DNA of 13,361 nucleotides from Candidatus Roizmanbacteria bacterium CG_4_9_14_0_2_um_filter_39_13 (GTDB taxonomy: Bacteria; Patescibacteriota; Microgenomatia; UBA1406; GWC2-37-13): NCBI GenBank assembly GCA_002788865.1, contig PFSC01000133.1:1-13361 (forward strand), read 5' to 3'. Made by a program: the position numbers and the translations under genes. The notes under the pieces were generated by a model. It was given only the letters and a program-made list of their open reading frames with translations, made no database searches and had not been told where the DNA came from. Of this stretch, positions 1 through 8,876 are shown one piece after another (position 1 is the first letter of the stretch; every line of letters starts with the position of its first letter).

Positions 1-51
1 CAACAATCTGGATCCGTCCCCGTGAAAACGGGGATCAGGTCGGGGATGACA
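1..51. repeat. Dispersed palindromic element, copy 1 (cut by window edge)
   Basis: This is an intergenic element ending at ATGACA (46-51) and running off the left edge of the window. It holds a 6-bp hairpin, CCCCGT (18-23) and ACGGGG (28-33) around a GAAA loop, next to a GGATCC. Read on the minus strand it nearly repeats the unit at about 4355-4397, including the same hairpin and the GGATCCAG that follows, so it is an inverted copy of part of element 3. There is no coding potential. It could be a mobile or REP-like palindrome or an RNA-processing signal; no U-tract follows, so a classical terminator is unlikely. Confidence 0.8.
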
Positions 52-85
52 CAAAATAATAATTGATATATTATGATACAGTTTT

Positions 86-118
86 GTCCAAGACCGTGAA
101 CTCCTACTCTTACTTGCT
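86..118. repeat. Direct repeat, duplicate of the topA stop region (copy A)
   Basis: This 33-bp stretch is an imperfect direct copy of 230-262, which covers the last two codons and the stop of topA. The two share an exact 14-mer (105-118 and 249-262) and a second matching block, GTGAAC, with a few substitutions and one shift between. Copy A therefore still carries AGC AAG TAA in the topA orientation, but nothing upstream of it resembles topA. Element 2 lies between the copies. Confidence 0.7.
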
Positions 119-140
119 TTGACAAAACTACATCATAGTA

Positions 141-224
141 TGTCATTACGAGGAGTGACAGCGACGAAGCAATCTCTAAATAATTAGATTGCCGCGCTCC
201 ATTTCATTCCGCTCGGGAATGACA
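141..224. repeat. Dispersed palindromic element, copy 2
   Basis: This 84-bp near-palindrome has termini TGTCATT (141-147) and AATGACA (218-224). The next arm pair is CGAG (149-152) with CTCG (212-215). The centre is a 7-bp stem, GCAATCT (169-175) and AGATTGC (186-192), around an AT-rich 10-nt loop. Its interior differs from the other elements, but the termini are the same. It lies 29 bp downstream of the topA stop and contains no gene. No run of T follows the stem in the topA direction, so it is not a standard intrinsic terminator. Confidence 0.8.
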
Positions 225-229
225 TCTGT

Positions 230-262
230 GTCAAGACTTGTGAACCGTTACTCTTACTTGCT
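230..262. repeat. Direct repeat, topA stop region (copy B)
   Basis: This is the partner of 86-118. It spans the final Ser-Lys codons of topA (257-262), the stop (254-256) and 24 bp of downstream sequence. Similarity to copy A ends sharply inside topA at the Ser codon. Confidence 0.7.
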
Positions 263-2407
263 CATCTTCTTAACAGATTTCTTTTTTATAGCTTTCTTTT
301 TCACTTTCGACTTTGTAACTTTTGCCACTGGCTTTGTAGCTATTTTTCCTACCTTCTCCTTCGTGGTTTTCTCTGGGATTACATTGAGAGCCCATCGCAC
401 ATGAGTGCACTTAGGATAATTTTCACATCCATAAAATCGCTTCCCTTTTTTGCTATACCTTACGACAAGTCGTCCTTCACACTCCGGGCAATTGTAGCCT
501 TTGACATACCGCAAATTTGGTTTTATAAATTTGCATTTCGGATATTCGACACATGCGAAAAATTTTCCATACTTCCCAAATCGCGCAACTAGAACTGATC
601 CACATTTTGGACATTTTTCATCGAGAGTCTCTTCTACAACTTTTATTTCAGTTGTATCAACAAATACTTTCTTTAATTCTTTTGAAAATGGCTTATAAAA
701 TTTATCCAACGTGTCCACAATATTTTCTTTTCCGTTTGAGATTTCATCAAGAGAATTTTCCATCTCTGCGGTAAATTCCAAACTAAACAAATCTGGAAAT
801 GCTTCAGACAAATAATCTGACATGGACGCGCCAAGTGGTGTTGGCTTCAAGTAGCGAAAGTCTTTCTCGACATAGTGCTTGTCAATAATCAAAGAAATGA
901 TACTTGAATATGTAGACGGTCTCCCAATGCCTTTGTCTTCCATCGTTTTGATAAGAGTTCCTTCACTGTATCGATATGGAGGCTTTGTTTCTTTTTCTTC
1001 GACTGCAAGTGAGCTCAATTTGATCTGTTCTGAATCTTTTAATGCAAGTTTTTCTGAGTTGTTTTTGACATAGCCAGGAGACAATATTCTGAAAAAACCT
1101 TCAAAAACAAACTCCTTGTGCACTGTTTGAAATGCGTACCCTTTTCCACTTGCGATCTGTATCTCACTTTCTCTGATTGTTGCCTCTTTCATCTGCGTCG
1201 CAAGCGCACGATCAAAGATGAGTTGGTATAGCTTTTTTTCAGGAGCTCCAAGTTTCTTTTTCATCGACGCTATAGTCCTATCTGCTTGTGTAGGACGGAT
1301 AGCTTCGTGTGCTTCCTGTGCATTTTTTGACTTTGTTCGAAAGCCACGCGGCTTGTCGAGAGCATACTTTTTTCCATATACTTTGGTGATATAGTCTTTG
1401 GCAGGAAACACATATTTTGCCGAAAGATTGAACGAGTCGGTTCGATGGTATGTGATCAGTCCTTTTTCATAGAGAGACTGAGCGATTCGCATCGTGAGCT
1501 TCGAGGGGAATCTGAGCTGTCGAAACGCTTCTTGTTGCAAGAGTGAGGTTGTAAGTGGTGGAGGTGGAAAACGATTCACCTCATTTGTGGTGATGCTTGT
1601 GACCGAAAATGTATCTGTTTCTAGATCCGCCTTAATTTCTTCCGCTTGCTTTTTGTCAATCGTCGTTTTTGAGTATTCAAATGACCCGTCAAACAAGTCA
1701 ATTTTACTGATCACTTCATACATGTTTCCATCATGGCTCACAAGTCGTGCTGTGATTTCTTCTCCATTCACAAACGTACCGTCGATTTGATGATATGGAT
1801 CAGAAGTAAATTTTGCAATTTCCTTTTCCCGCTCTACAATAAGTCGAAGCGCCACAGTCTGGACACGACCAGCCGAAAGCCAATTTTTTCCCATCTTTTT
1901 CCACAAAAGTGGCGATAGCTTGTATCCGACGATTCTATCTAAGATTCGTCGCGCTTGTTGTGCTTTGACCAGGTCGGTTCGGAGATCACTTGGGTTATCA
2001 AGAGCTTCAAGAAGGGCTGTAGGGGTGATTTCGTGAAACACAATTCGCTCAAGTTTTGATTTATTTTTAATAGAAAAGTCGGGCCAATTCTCTTCAATAA
2101 ATCCAAGTTCATATGCGACGTGGTATGAAATAGATTCTCCTTCTCGGTCAAGATCCGTTGCAAGAATTATTTTGTCATGGTCTTTTGCAAGGCTTTTAAG
2201 TTTGTCGAGCATCTTGGATTTTCGTTCCATGATTTCATATTCTGGCTGATAATTATTTTCAAAATCTACAGCCATATGATTTGAAGGAAGATCTCGAAAG
2301 TGCCCTACGGTCGCAAAAACGAAGTATTTATCTGAGAGCTTCTTTATTTTGAGTATTCTATTAAATGTCCGCGCCTTTGTCGGAGATTCTACAACAATGA
2401 GAGTCAT
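254..2407 (-). CDS. topA: DNA topoisomerase I (type IA)
   Basis: TopA relaxes negative supercoils by cutting one strand through a 5'-phosphotyrosine link. The 717-residue protein opens with the Toprim domain: VESPTKA with Glu7, and the metal-binding ATDLDREGE with Asp85, Asp87 and Glu89. The catalytic tyrosine is Tyr320 in GLITYHRTDS, with Arg322 beside it. GIGRPSTY is near 493-500. Two C4 zinc ribbons follow (Cys599/602/619/625 and Cys640/643/661/667). The tail is very basic, with 17 lysines in the last 38 residues, and probably binds DNA non-specifically. The start is at an ATG with no Shine-Dalgarno sequence. The gene lies 73 nt after the atpC stop with no evident terminator or consensus promoter between, so it may be read from the atp operon. 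Length and motif order fit the family well. Confidence 0.97.
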   Translation of the reverse strand: MTLIVVESPTKARTFNRILKIKKLSDKYFVFATVGHFRDLPSNHMAVDFENNYQPEYEIMERKSKMLDKLKSLAKDHDKIILATDLDREGESISYHVAYELGFIEENWPDFSIKNKSKLERIVFHEITPTALLEALDNPSDLRTDLVKAQQARRILDRIVGYKLSPLLWKKMGKNWLSAGRVQTVALRLIVEREKEIAKFTSDPYHQIDGTFVNGEEITARLVSHDGNMYEVISKIDLFDGSFEYSKTTIDKKQAEEIKADLETDTFSVTSITTNEVNRFPPPPLTTSLLQQEAFRQLRFPSKLTMRIAQSLYEKGLITYHRTDSFNLSAKYVFPAKDYITKVYGKKYALDKPRGFRTKSKNAQEAHEAIRPTQADRTIASMKKKLGAPEKKLYQLIFDRALATQMKEATIRESEIQIASGKGYAFQTVHKEFVFEGFFRILSPGYVKNNSEKLALKDSEQIKLSSLAVEEKETKPPYRYSEGTLIKTMEDKGIGRPSTYSSIISLIIDKHYVEKDFRYLKPTPLGASMSDYLSEAFPDLFSLEFTAEMENSLDEISNGKENIVDTLDKFYKPFSKELKKVFVDTTEIKVVEETLDEKCPKCGSVLVARFGKYGKFFACVEYPKCKFIKPNLRYVKGYNCPECEGRLVVRYSKKGKRFYGCENYPKCTHVRWALNVIPEKTTKEKVGKIATKPVAKVTKSKVKKKAIKKKSVKKMSK

Positions 2408-2481
2408 ATGATGAAAAATTCAAATTTCAAATGTCAGAAACGTTCATTCTCAATTACTGCTATTAAGGTAGTATATCAAAC

Positions 2482-2895
2482 TCAGGAAGATTTCCTTCTG
2501 CGAACTTTGCTGAGCATCTTCATATCAATTGTTGAGCGTCTTATTGAGCTTAAAGCTTCGGATCGTTCTTGCTTGTCATTTGTCTCAACTAAGATTTTTT
2601 GTGCGCTTTCTATAGCTTCTTTTGCACGATCTTCGTTTATGTCATCTTGTCCATATGCTCGAGATACTAGAATGTGTACTGATTTTCCATCTGTTTCAAG
2701 ATATCCGCCACCAACAGAAAGATACTCTATTTCTTTTTCTTTTTTTATCGTGATGACGCCTTCTTTGAGAAGGGAAAGGAGGTCGGCGTGCTTTGGGAGA
2801 ATCGTGATTTCTCCTGCCACAGTTGGCACAACTACTGCATGTACTTCTTCTTCATAGACAAGTTTTTTTGGTGTGATTACTTTGAGATGTAACAT
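2482..2895 (-). CDS. atpC: F-type ATP synthase epsilon subunit
   Basis: Epsilon is part of the central stalk of F1 and usually restrains ATP hydrolysis. The 137-residue protein has the usual N-terminal beta-sandwich (about 1-84, including the VPTVAGEITILPKHA stretch) followed by a C-terminal helical hairpin (about 86-135) with a basic end, RRRKSS. The ATP-binding signature of many epsilon subunits, [IL]DxxRA, reads INEDRA here (86-91), with Asn replacing Asp. Its ATG is separated from the atpD stop by a single base, which suggests translational coupling. It is the last gene of the atp operon. Confidence 0.96.
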   Translation of the reverse strand: MLHLKVITPKKLVYEEEVHAVVVPTVAGEITILPKHADLLSLLKEGVITIKKEKEIEYLSVGGGYLETDGKSVHILVSRAYGQDDINEDRAKEAIESAQKILVETNDKQERSEALSSIRRSTIDMKMLSKVRRRKSS

Positions 2896-2896
2896 A

Positions 2897-4306
<1,410 letters not shown>

Positions 4307-4334
4307 AATCATTTTTCAATCTCTTTTAGGGTTT

Positions 4335-4460
4335 AATTCCCCGCGGCTTGCCGCGTCATCCCCGACTCGATCCCCGTTTTCACGGGGACGGATCCAGTCT
4401 GGATTCCCGCCTGCGCGGGAATGACACAGGATCAACCCCGAAGCAAAGCTTCGAGGAATT
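4335..4460. repeat. Dispersed palindromic element, copy 3 (composite), between atpG and atpD
   Basis: This composite block of hairpins fills most of the atpG-atpD gap. The outer arms are AATTCC (4335-4340) and GGAATT (4455-4460). Inside are CGCGGC/GCCGCG (4342-4355), CCCCGT/ACGGGG (4372-4387, loop TTTC), TTCCCGC/GCGGGAA (4404-4421, loop CTGC) and CGAAGC/GCTTCG (4439-4453, loop AAA). The inner unit runs from GTCAT (4355) to ATGACA (4426), the family termini. It shares the 20-mer GGATCCAGTCTGGATTCCCG with element 5 and the CCCCGT hairpin with element 1. It begins 14 bp after the atpG stop. No U-tract follows on the mRNA strand. Confidence 0.85.
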
Positions 4461-4474
4461 CTTTTGATTAAAAA

Positions 4475-5353
4475 TTAACTTGTTTCTACACTTTCTTTTG
4501 CGGTTATCATGTCCAATAATTCATTCGTTATCTTTTCTTGCCTCAGTCTATTGGCAAGAAGAGTCATCTCATAAATCAGCTCAGTTGCATTGTCAGTGGC
4601 GCTTTTCATTGCCATCATGCGCATCGAATGCTCAACTGCCTCACTGCTTATTAGCGCTCCTCTAATCGTGTACTCTATAAAACTTTTGAGTAATTCTTCT
4701 AGAATTTCCTTTGGTGATGGTTCTATGATCAAATCTGCCCCTTTTACGCTCTCTTTTATATCATCTTTTGCTGTTTTTGAACTATCCATGATAGTAAGTG
4801 GCAACAACGTCTTCTTCACTTGATCTGATCTCAGTGTTGATATAAATTCGTTGTATACAATCGATACTGATGTGTATGTACCGGTGTAATACTGATCCAA
4901 AAGATAATCAAATAATGCCGATGTTTCAAGAATTAGATTGTTTCCTGAAAAGTCGGCAATAATGATTGTATCTTTTAGCCTTCCGAAAAACTGTGATCCT
5001 TTTGTGCCGACTCCAACAATATCAACGTGTGAAAAACTTGGATAGAGCGACAATATTTTGCGAAACAAACTCACATTGAATGCCCCAGCAAGCCCTTTAT
5101 TGGATGAGACTACTACCAACAATTCTCGCTCTGCATGTGATGTATCTACTTGCAAAAGTTTTGAATGCGATGGATCAATTTTTGTCGAAAGAGTCGATAT
5201 CATTTCGGCCAACCCATCTCGATATGGTCGTCCCTCAAGCTCAAGCTGCTGAGCTTTGCGCATTTTCACAGCAGACACCATTTGCATCGCCTTTGTGATT
5301 TTTTTTACATTCTTTATTGATTTTATTTTTTTCCGTACTGTTCGAATGTTCAT
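4475..5353 (-). CDS. atpG: F-type ATP synthase gamma subunit
   Basis: Gamma is the rotor shaft in the centre of F1, present once per complex. The 292-residue protein has the conserved N-terminal helix (IKNVKKITKAMQMVSAVKM, about 14-32) and the matching C-terminal helix with AMKSATDNATELI, which form the coiled coil inside alpha3beta3. The middle Rossmann-like domain is present and the length is typical. The start is an ATG 18 bp after repeat element 4, with no Shine-Dalgarno sequence. Unusually, the gene has a hairpin-rich repeat on both sides, separating it from alpha upstream and beta downstream. Confidence 0.97.
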   Translation of the reverse strand: MNIRTVRKKIKSIKNVKKITKAMQMVSAVKMRKAQQLELEGRPYRDGLAEMISTLSTKIDPSHSKLLQVDTSHAERELLVVVSSNKGLAGAFNVSLFRKILSLYPSFSHVDIVGVGTKGSQFFGRLKDTIIIADFSGNNLILETSALFDYLLDQYYTGTYTSVSIVYNEFISTLRSDQVKKTLLPLTIMDSSKTAKDDIKESVKGADLIIEPSPKEILEELLKSFIEYTIRGALISSEAVEHSMRMMAMKSATDNATELIYEMTLLANRLRQEKITNELLDMITAKESVETS

Positions 5354-5371
5354 AAAGTAATTTTCTTATTG

Positions 5372-5466
5372 TGTCATCCTGATCCGCCTGGTTGGCGGAG
5401 AAGGATCCTGTTTTGAATAGATTCTTCGGTCGTCTCCGCCGTCGGCGGATCCTACTCAGAATGACA
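5372..5466. repeat. Dispersed palindromic element, copy 4, between atpA and atpG
   Basis: This 95-bp element starts with TGTCATCCTG (5372-5381) and ends with ATGACA (5461-5466). It holds two strong 6-bp hairpins of the same sequence, TCCGCC/GGCGGA, at 5383-5399 and 5435-5449, each next to a GGATCC-type motif. It sits 5 bp after the atpA stop and 18 bp before the atpG start, so it occupies the whole spacer. It contains no gene, and no T-run follows that would make it a classical terminator. Confidence 0.85.
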
Positions 5467-5471
5467 GACAT

Positions 5472-6986
5472 TTATACTTTAACTTCTTTCTCTAACATAT
5501 TATCCTTTACAAATTTTTCTAGCTCCTTTTCAATTGATTCACTGATCTCTTTTTCAGTATTTATTGCACTCATGACTTTTTTCCCGCGAGTTCTCAAATC
5601 ATCGAGATATTTGACCTCAAATTCAGATACTTCCGTCAGTGAAAGTTCATCAAGATACCCCTTTGAGCCAACCCAGATGATGGCAACTTCTTCTGCAAGA
5701 CTGTACGGATTACTTTGTTTTTGTTTGAGAATCTGAGTCATTTTTGCACCTCTATTGAGCTGTCTCTTTGTATCTTCGTCAAGATCAGATTCAAACTGTG
5801 AAAATGCGCTGAGTTCACGATATTGAGCAAGGTCGAGTTTCAACTTTCCGGCGACCTGTTTCATTGCTTTTGATTGAGCTGCAGACCCGACGCGAGAGAC
5901 TGAAAGTCCGACATTGACGGCAGGTCTAACACCTGCATTAAATAGGTCAGTTTCCAAAAATATCTGTCCATCTGTGATAGAAATCACATTTGTTGGAATA
6001 TATGCCGATACATCATTTTCCAATGTTTCAATAATAGGAAGACCCGTGATTGATCCACCGCCATATTTTGGACTCATGCGACATGACCTCTCAAGAAGTC
6101 GAGAATGAAGATAAAATACATCTCCTGGATAGGCCTCACGACCTGCTGGTCGTCTCAAAATGAGCGAGACTTGTCGATATGCCCACGCATGTTTTGACAA
6201 GTCATCATATACGACAAGGACATCTTTTCCTTTATCCATGAAATACTCTGCGATTGCGGTTGCAGAATATGGAGCCAGATACTGAAGCGTTACCGGGTCT
6301 GAAGCAGATGCATTGACCACAACCGTATAGTCCATCGCTCCTTTTTTGCGAAGAAGTTCGATGATGGTTGCGACTTTCGAGCTTTTCTGACCAATAGCAC
6401 AGTACACACAAATCATATCCTGACCTTTTTGATTGATGATTGTATCGATTGCAATTGTAGTTTTTCCGGTTACACGATCTCCGATGATTAGTTCTCGCTG
6501 TCCTCTTCCAACTGGAATAAGCGAGTCGATAGCTTTTATACCTGTCTGTACTGGCACAGACACAGACTTTCGTTTTACAATTCCTGCAGCTTGACGCTCT
6601 ATTTGATAATATATTTTTGATTTGATATCTGAACCCTCGTCAAGAGAACGTGAAAGTGGATCTACAACACGACCCAGGATGTCATCACTTACCGGGATGG
6701 ACAGAGTGATTCCAGTTCCTTTTGCTGTATCTCCTGCTGTGATATCCAAATAGTCACCAAGTACAATAGCTCCGACCGAATTCTCCAAAAGATCGATAAC
6801 CAATGCTTTCACTCCATTTTCAAATTCAATAAGATCGCCATATCCGATATTGTCAAGTCCGACTAGTGTGACGACACCATCTTTTACCTCGGTGACGTTT
6901 CCTACTTCACGAGACTCAACATGGATACCTTTTCGAGCTTTGAGCTCTTTCTCGATTTGTTCTATATATTGATCAAGCTGTTTCAT
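5472..6986 (-). CDS. atpA: F-type ATP synthase alpha subunit
   Basis: Alpha forms the non-catalytic nucleotide sites of F1 and lends the arginine finger to the catalytic sites on beta. The 504-residue protein has the N-terminal helix and beta-barrel (1-95), the P-loop GDRVTGKT (169-176), Walker B DVLVVYDDLSKHA (255-267) and GREAYPGDVFYLHSRLLER (282-300). Arg365 in SVSRVGSAAQ is the arginine finger. The C-terminal helical domain is complete. The start overlaps the end of atpH by 14 nt, so the two are probably translationally coupled. Element 4 follows directly after the stop. Confidence 0.98.
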   Translation of the reverse strand: MKQLDQYIEQIEKELKARKGIHVESREVGNVTEVKDGVVTLVGLDNIGYGDLIEFENGVKALVIDLLENSVGAIVLGDYLDITAGDTAKGTGITLSIPVSDDILGRVVDPLSRSLDEGSDIKSKIYYQIERQAAGIVKRKSVSVPVQTGIKAIDSLIPVGRGQRELIIGDRVTGKTTIAIDTIINQKGQDMICVYCAIGQKSSKVATIIELLRKKGAMDYTVVVNASASDPVTLQYLAPYSATAIAEYFMDKGKDVLVVYDDLSKHAWAYRQVSLILRRPAGREAYPGDVFYLHSRLLERSCRMSPKYGGGSITGLPIIETLENDVSAYIPTNVISITDGQIFLETDLFNAGVRPAVNVGLSVSRVGSAAQSKAMKQVAGKLKLDLAQYRELSAFSQFESDLDEDTKRQLNRGAKMTQILKQKQSNPYSLAEEVAIIWVGSKGYLDELSLTEVSEFEVKYLDDLRTRGKKVMSAINTEKEISESIEKELEKFVKDNMLEKEVKV

Positions 6987-7260
6987 AAAGAGTATGTTCT
7001 AATGATTTTAATTCTGAATTTAAAGAGAGATCGATAACACTTGAGTCGAACTGAATGACAAAACCAGCAAGAATATCTTTTTCTACTTCAACAGAGATGT
7101 CTGCCTTTCTCAATATTTCAATGCGTTCTTTCAGAAGATCAATTTCGTGATCTGTGAGCTTATATGCTGCTCGAATCGTGACCTGAGGCTTTCGTCCTCC
7201 TTTAGTCTTTGCAAGAATGTATTGTTTGAGTTCTTCCTTCAAAACTGGATCAATTTCCAT
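6973..7260 (-). CDS. atpH: F-type ATP synthase delta subunit, short form (C-terminal domain only)
   Basis: Delta (OSCP in mitochondria) joins the b stalk to the top of F1. At 95 residues this is about half of the usual length near 180. What remains matches the C-terminal half: a basic helix, an alpha/beta core with VTIRAAYKLTDHEIDLL (27-43), the DILAGFVIQFDSSVIDLSL stretch (62-80) and a final helix. The N-terminal helical bundle that normally grips the alpha N-terminus is absent. Reading upstream in the same frame, a TGA at 7291-7293 comes before any ATG, so no longer start exists. The gap to atpF is only 38 nt, so no missing half is hidden there. Position between atpF and atpA supports the call. 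Confidence 0.9.
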   Translation of the reverse strand: MEIDPVLKEELKQYILAKTKGGRKPQVTIRAAYKLTDHEIDLLKERIEILRKADISVEVEKDILAGFVIQFDSSVIDLSLNSELKSLEHTLYETA

Positions 7261-7298
7261 AATAAATGTACGAATTTTTTCTTTGCATATTCAATGAT

Positions 7299-7799
7299 TT
7301 ACTCTATATCAATCTGCGGTATCTTCTTGGATATATTCTCAGTAATTGCTTTCTGAGAATCAATCGTAAGATAATCCTTCAATGCAGACTCAACAAGCAT
7401 CACACTCACTTGTGCGATTTTCTTCCGAACATCTTTGTATAAATCTTTCTTTTTATCTTCCACCTGTTCTTTTGCACGTGTAATGATCACCTCTGCTTGC
7501 TTTTTTGCATCTTCAATAAGCTCATTCTTTACTTTTTCTGCATCTTTCTTTCCTTGAATCAGTGCAATATCAAGTGCTTTTTTGCGGTCTTCATTCATTT
7601 TTCTATCTTTTTCATCCAAGGTCGCTTTTCTGTCTTCAAGCTCTTCTGCAAGTTTTGCACGAAGCTCTTCATCCTCTTTTTGTTTTTTGAGAAACTTCAA
7701 AAGTGGTTTTGAGATAAAACGTTGGAATATGAAATAGAAAATAGCAAAGCTGACAATCTGTGCAATGATCAGTTTGAGATCTATTCCTAAATTCTCCAT
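7299..7799 (-). CDS. atpF: F-type ATP synthase b subunit
   Basis: Subunit b is the peripheral stalk anchored in the membrane. The 166-residue protein has one N-terminal membrane helix (about 9-29, IIAQIVSFAIFYFIF) and a long, highly charged Lys/Glu-rich coiled coil (about 35-150). A short C-terminal segment would meet delta. Length is usual for the family. Only one b gene is present, so the stalk is presumably a homodimer. The ATG lies 24 nt after the atpE stop and has no Shine-Dalgarno sequence. Confidence 0.95.
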   Translation of the reverse strand: MENLGIDLKLIIAQIVSFAIFYFIFQRFISKPLLKFLKKQKEDEELRAKLAEELEDRKATLDEKDRKMNEDRKKALDIALIQGKKDAEKVKNELIEDAKKQAEVIITRAKEQVEDKKKDLYKDVRKKIAQVSVMLVESALKDYLTIDSQKAITENISKKIPQIDIE

Positions 7800-7823
7800 A
7801 TTTCAGTTGGTAAAGTAATAATC

Positions 7824-8066
<243 letters not shown>

Positions 8067-8096
8067 TTAAATAATAATGAATAAAAACGCCCAATT

Positions 8097-8876
8097 TCAG
8101 TGTTGCTTTGCGACTGCCATATTTATAAAAACAGCGGACAACATCACAAAAACAAAAGCTTGAACCGTTCCGACAAATATTTCCAGAAAAAACATCGGCG
8201 CAACGACAAAAGAAAAAACAACCGGTAATAAAAAGGGGATGATTGCCAACAACACCTCACCAGCAAAAATATTACCATACAGACGAAAAGAAAACGACAC
8301 TATCCGGGCAAGCTCCTGGATAATCTCCAGAGGCCCCAGCATGATCATGATCGGGTCCTTAAAATTAAAATACTTCTTAAGATGTGCCTTTGCACCCAAA
8401 TATTTGAATCCAAAAATTTGAGTTAATATAACAGATAGCAGCGCCAGTGCCACTGTCGTATTAAGATCAGCTGTCCCCCCTCTCAACAGGGGGATTTTTC
8501 CTGATCCATGTATTTCTTTACTTTCAGCAATTTCCTCCAAATGTATTTGAGGTTCAATAAGAATTGACCCTACTCCCGGAACAAGTCCCGACCAATTTGA
8601 CAGTAGGATAAAAAAGAAAAAAGACCCAAGCAGTCCATAAAAGACATTCACATTCTTTCGAAGAACTGATTCAAACATCCCATAAAGTCCTACAAACATC
8701 GCATGGAGTCCATAAAATACAAGACTCCTGTCTTCCTTTTGGAGTTCTTGATAATAATACCTGGCAATAAAACTAAACACCACAATAACGAGTGTTGTGA
8801 CTAATAATGAGTTTGTGATTGGAAATCCTAAGATTTCAAACACTTTCTCTGCCTTTATGCTAATATGTGGACTCAT
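8097..8876 (-). CDS. atpB: F-type ATP synthase a subunit
   Basis: Subunit a forms the ion half-channels beside the c ring. The 259-residue, strongly hydrophobic protein has several membrane segments (about 21-40, 79-100, 139-160, 209-225, 228-256). The essential arginine is Arg198 in FSFRLYGNIFAGE, with Glu207 following; Gln239 lies in GTVQAFVFVML. TADLNTTVALAL (135-146) is also typical. The ATG overlaps the preceding gene's stop as ATGA, a standard coupling arrangement. Residues about 124-138 are encoded by a GC-rich palindrome unlike the surrounding codon use (see the hairpin entry). Confidence 0.96.
   Translation of the reverse strand: MSPHISIKAEKVFEILGFPITNSLLVTTLVIVVFSFIARYYYQELQKEDRSLVFYGLHAMFVGLYGMFESVLRKNVNVFYGLLGSFFFFILLSNWSGLVPGVGSILIEPQIHLEEIAESKEIHGSGKIPLLRGGTADLNTTVALALLSVILTQIFGFKYLGAKAHLKKYFNFKDPIMIMLGPLEIIQELARIVSFSFRLYGNIFAGEVLLAIIPFLLPVVFSFVVAPMFFLEIFVGTVQAFVFVMLSAVFINMAVAKQH
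8465..8506. repeat. Two-tier palindrome inside atpB
   Basis: Within the atpB reading frame, outer arms GATCAG (8465-8470) and CTGATC (8501-8506) enclose an inner 6-bp stem, CCCCCT (8476-8481) and AGGGGG (8488-8493), with a 6-nt loop. It encodes GSGKIPLLRGGTADL and stays in frame. The flanking 8-mer CCTGATCC (8500-8507) also occurs at the edge of element 4 (5379-5386) and, inverted, in element 1 (32-39). It may be a captured fragment of the repeat family, or codons that happen to form a hairpin. Confidence 0.55.

Noticed and set aside
119..141. Perfect plus-strand TTGACA (119-124) that could be a -35 box
   Set aside because: No -10 hexamer occurs at 16-18 nt spacing, and no plus-strand gene follows; the downstream plus-strand reading frames are shadows of topA.
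1..253. CRISPR array suggested by several repeats at the left edge
   Set aside because: The repeats are palindromic elements of unequal size and sequence, without regular spacing or unique spacers.
1494..1790. 98-codon plus-strand reading frame opposite topA
   Set aside because: It lies wholly inside well-conserved topA sequence and has no independent start signal or family resemblance.
2408..2857. 149-codon plus-strand reading frame opposite atpC
   Set aside because: It runs antisense to a clear epsilon subunit, is serine-rich as expected for a shadow frame, and shows no recognisable domain.
4335..4460. Element 3 as a Rho-independent terminator of the operon after atpG
   Set aside because: The stems are strong, but no T-run follows on the transcribed strand, and essential atpD and atpC lie downstream.
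6973..7298. Frameshift as the cause of the short delta subunit
   Set aside because: The spacer to atpF is only 38 nt, so no displaced N-terminal coding sequence can exist there, and the remaining frame is intact.
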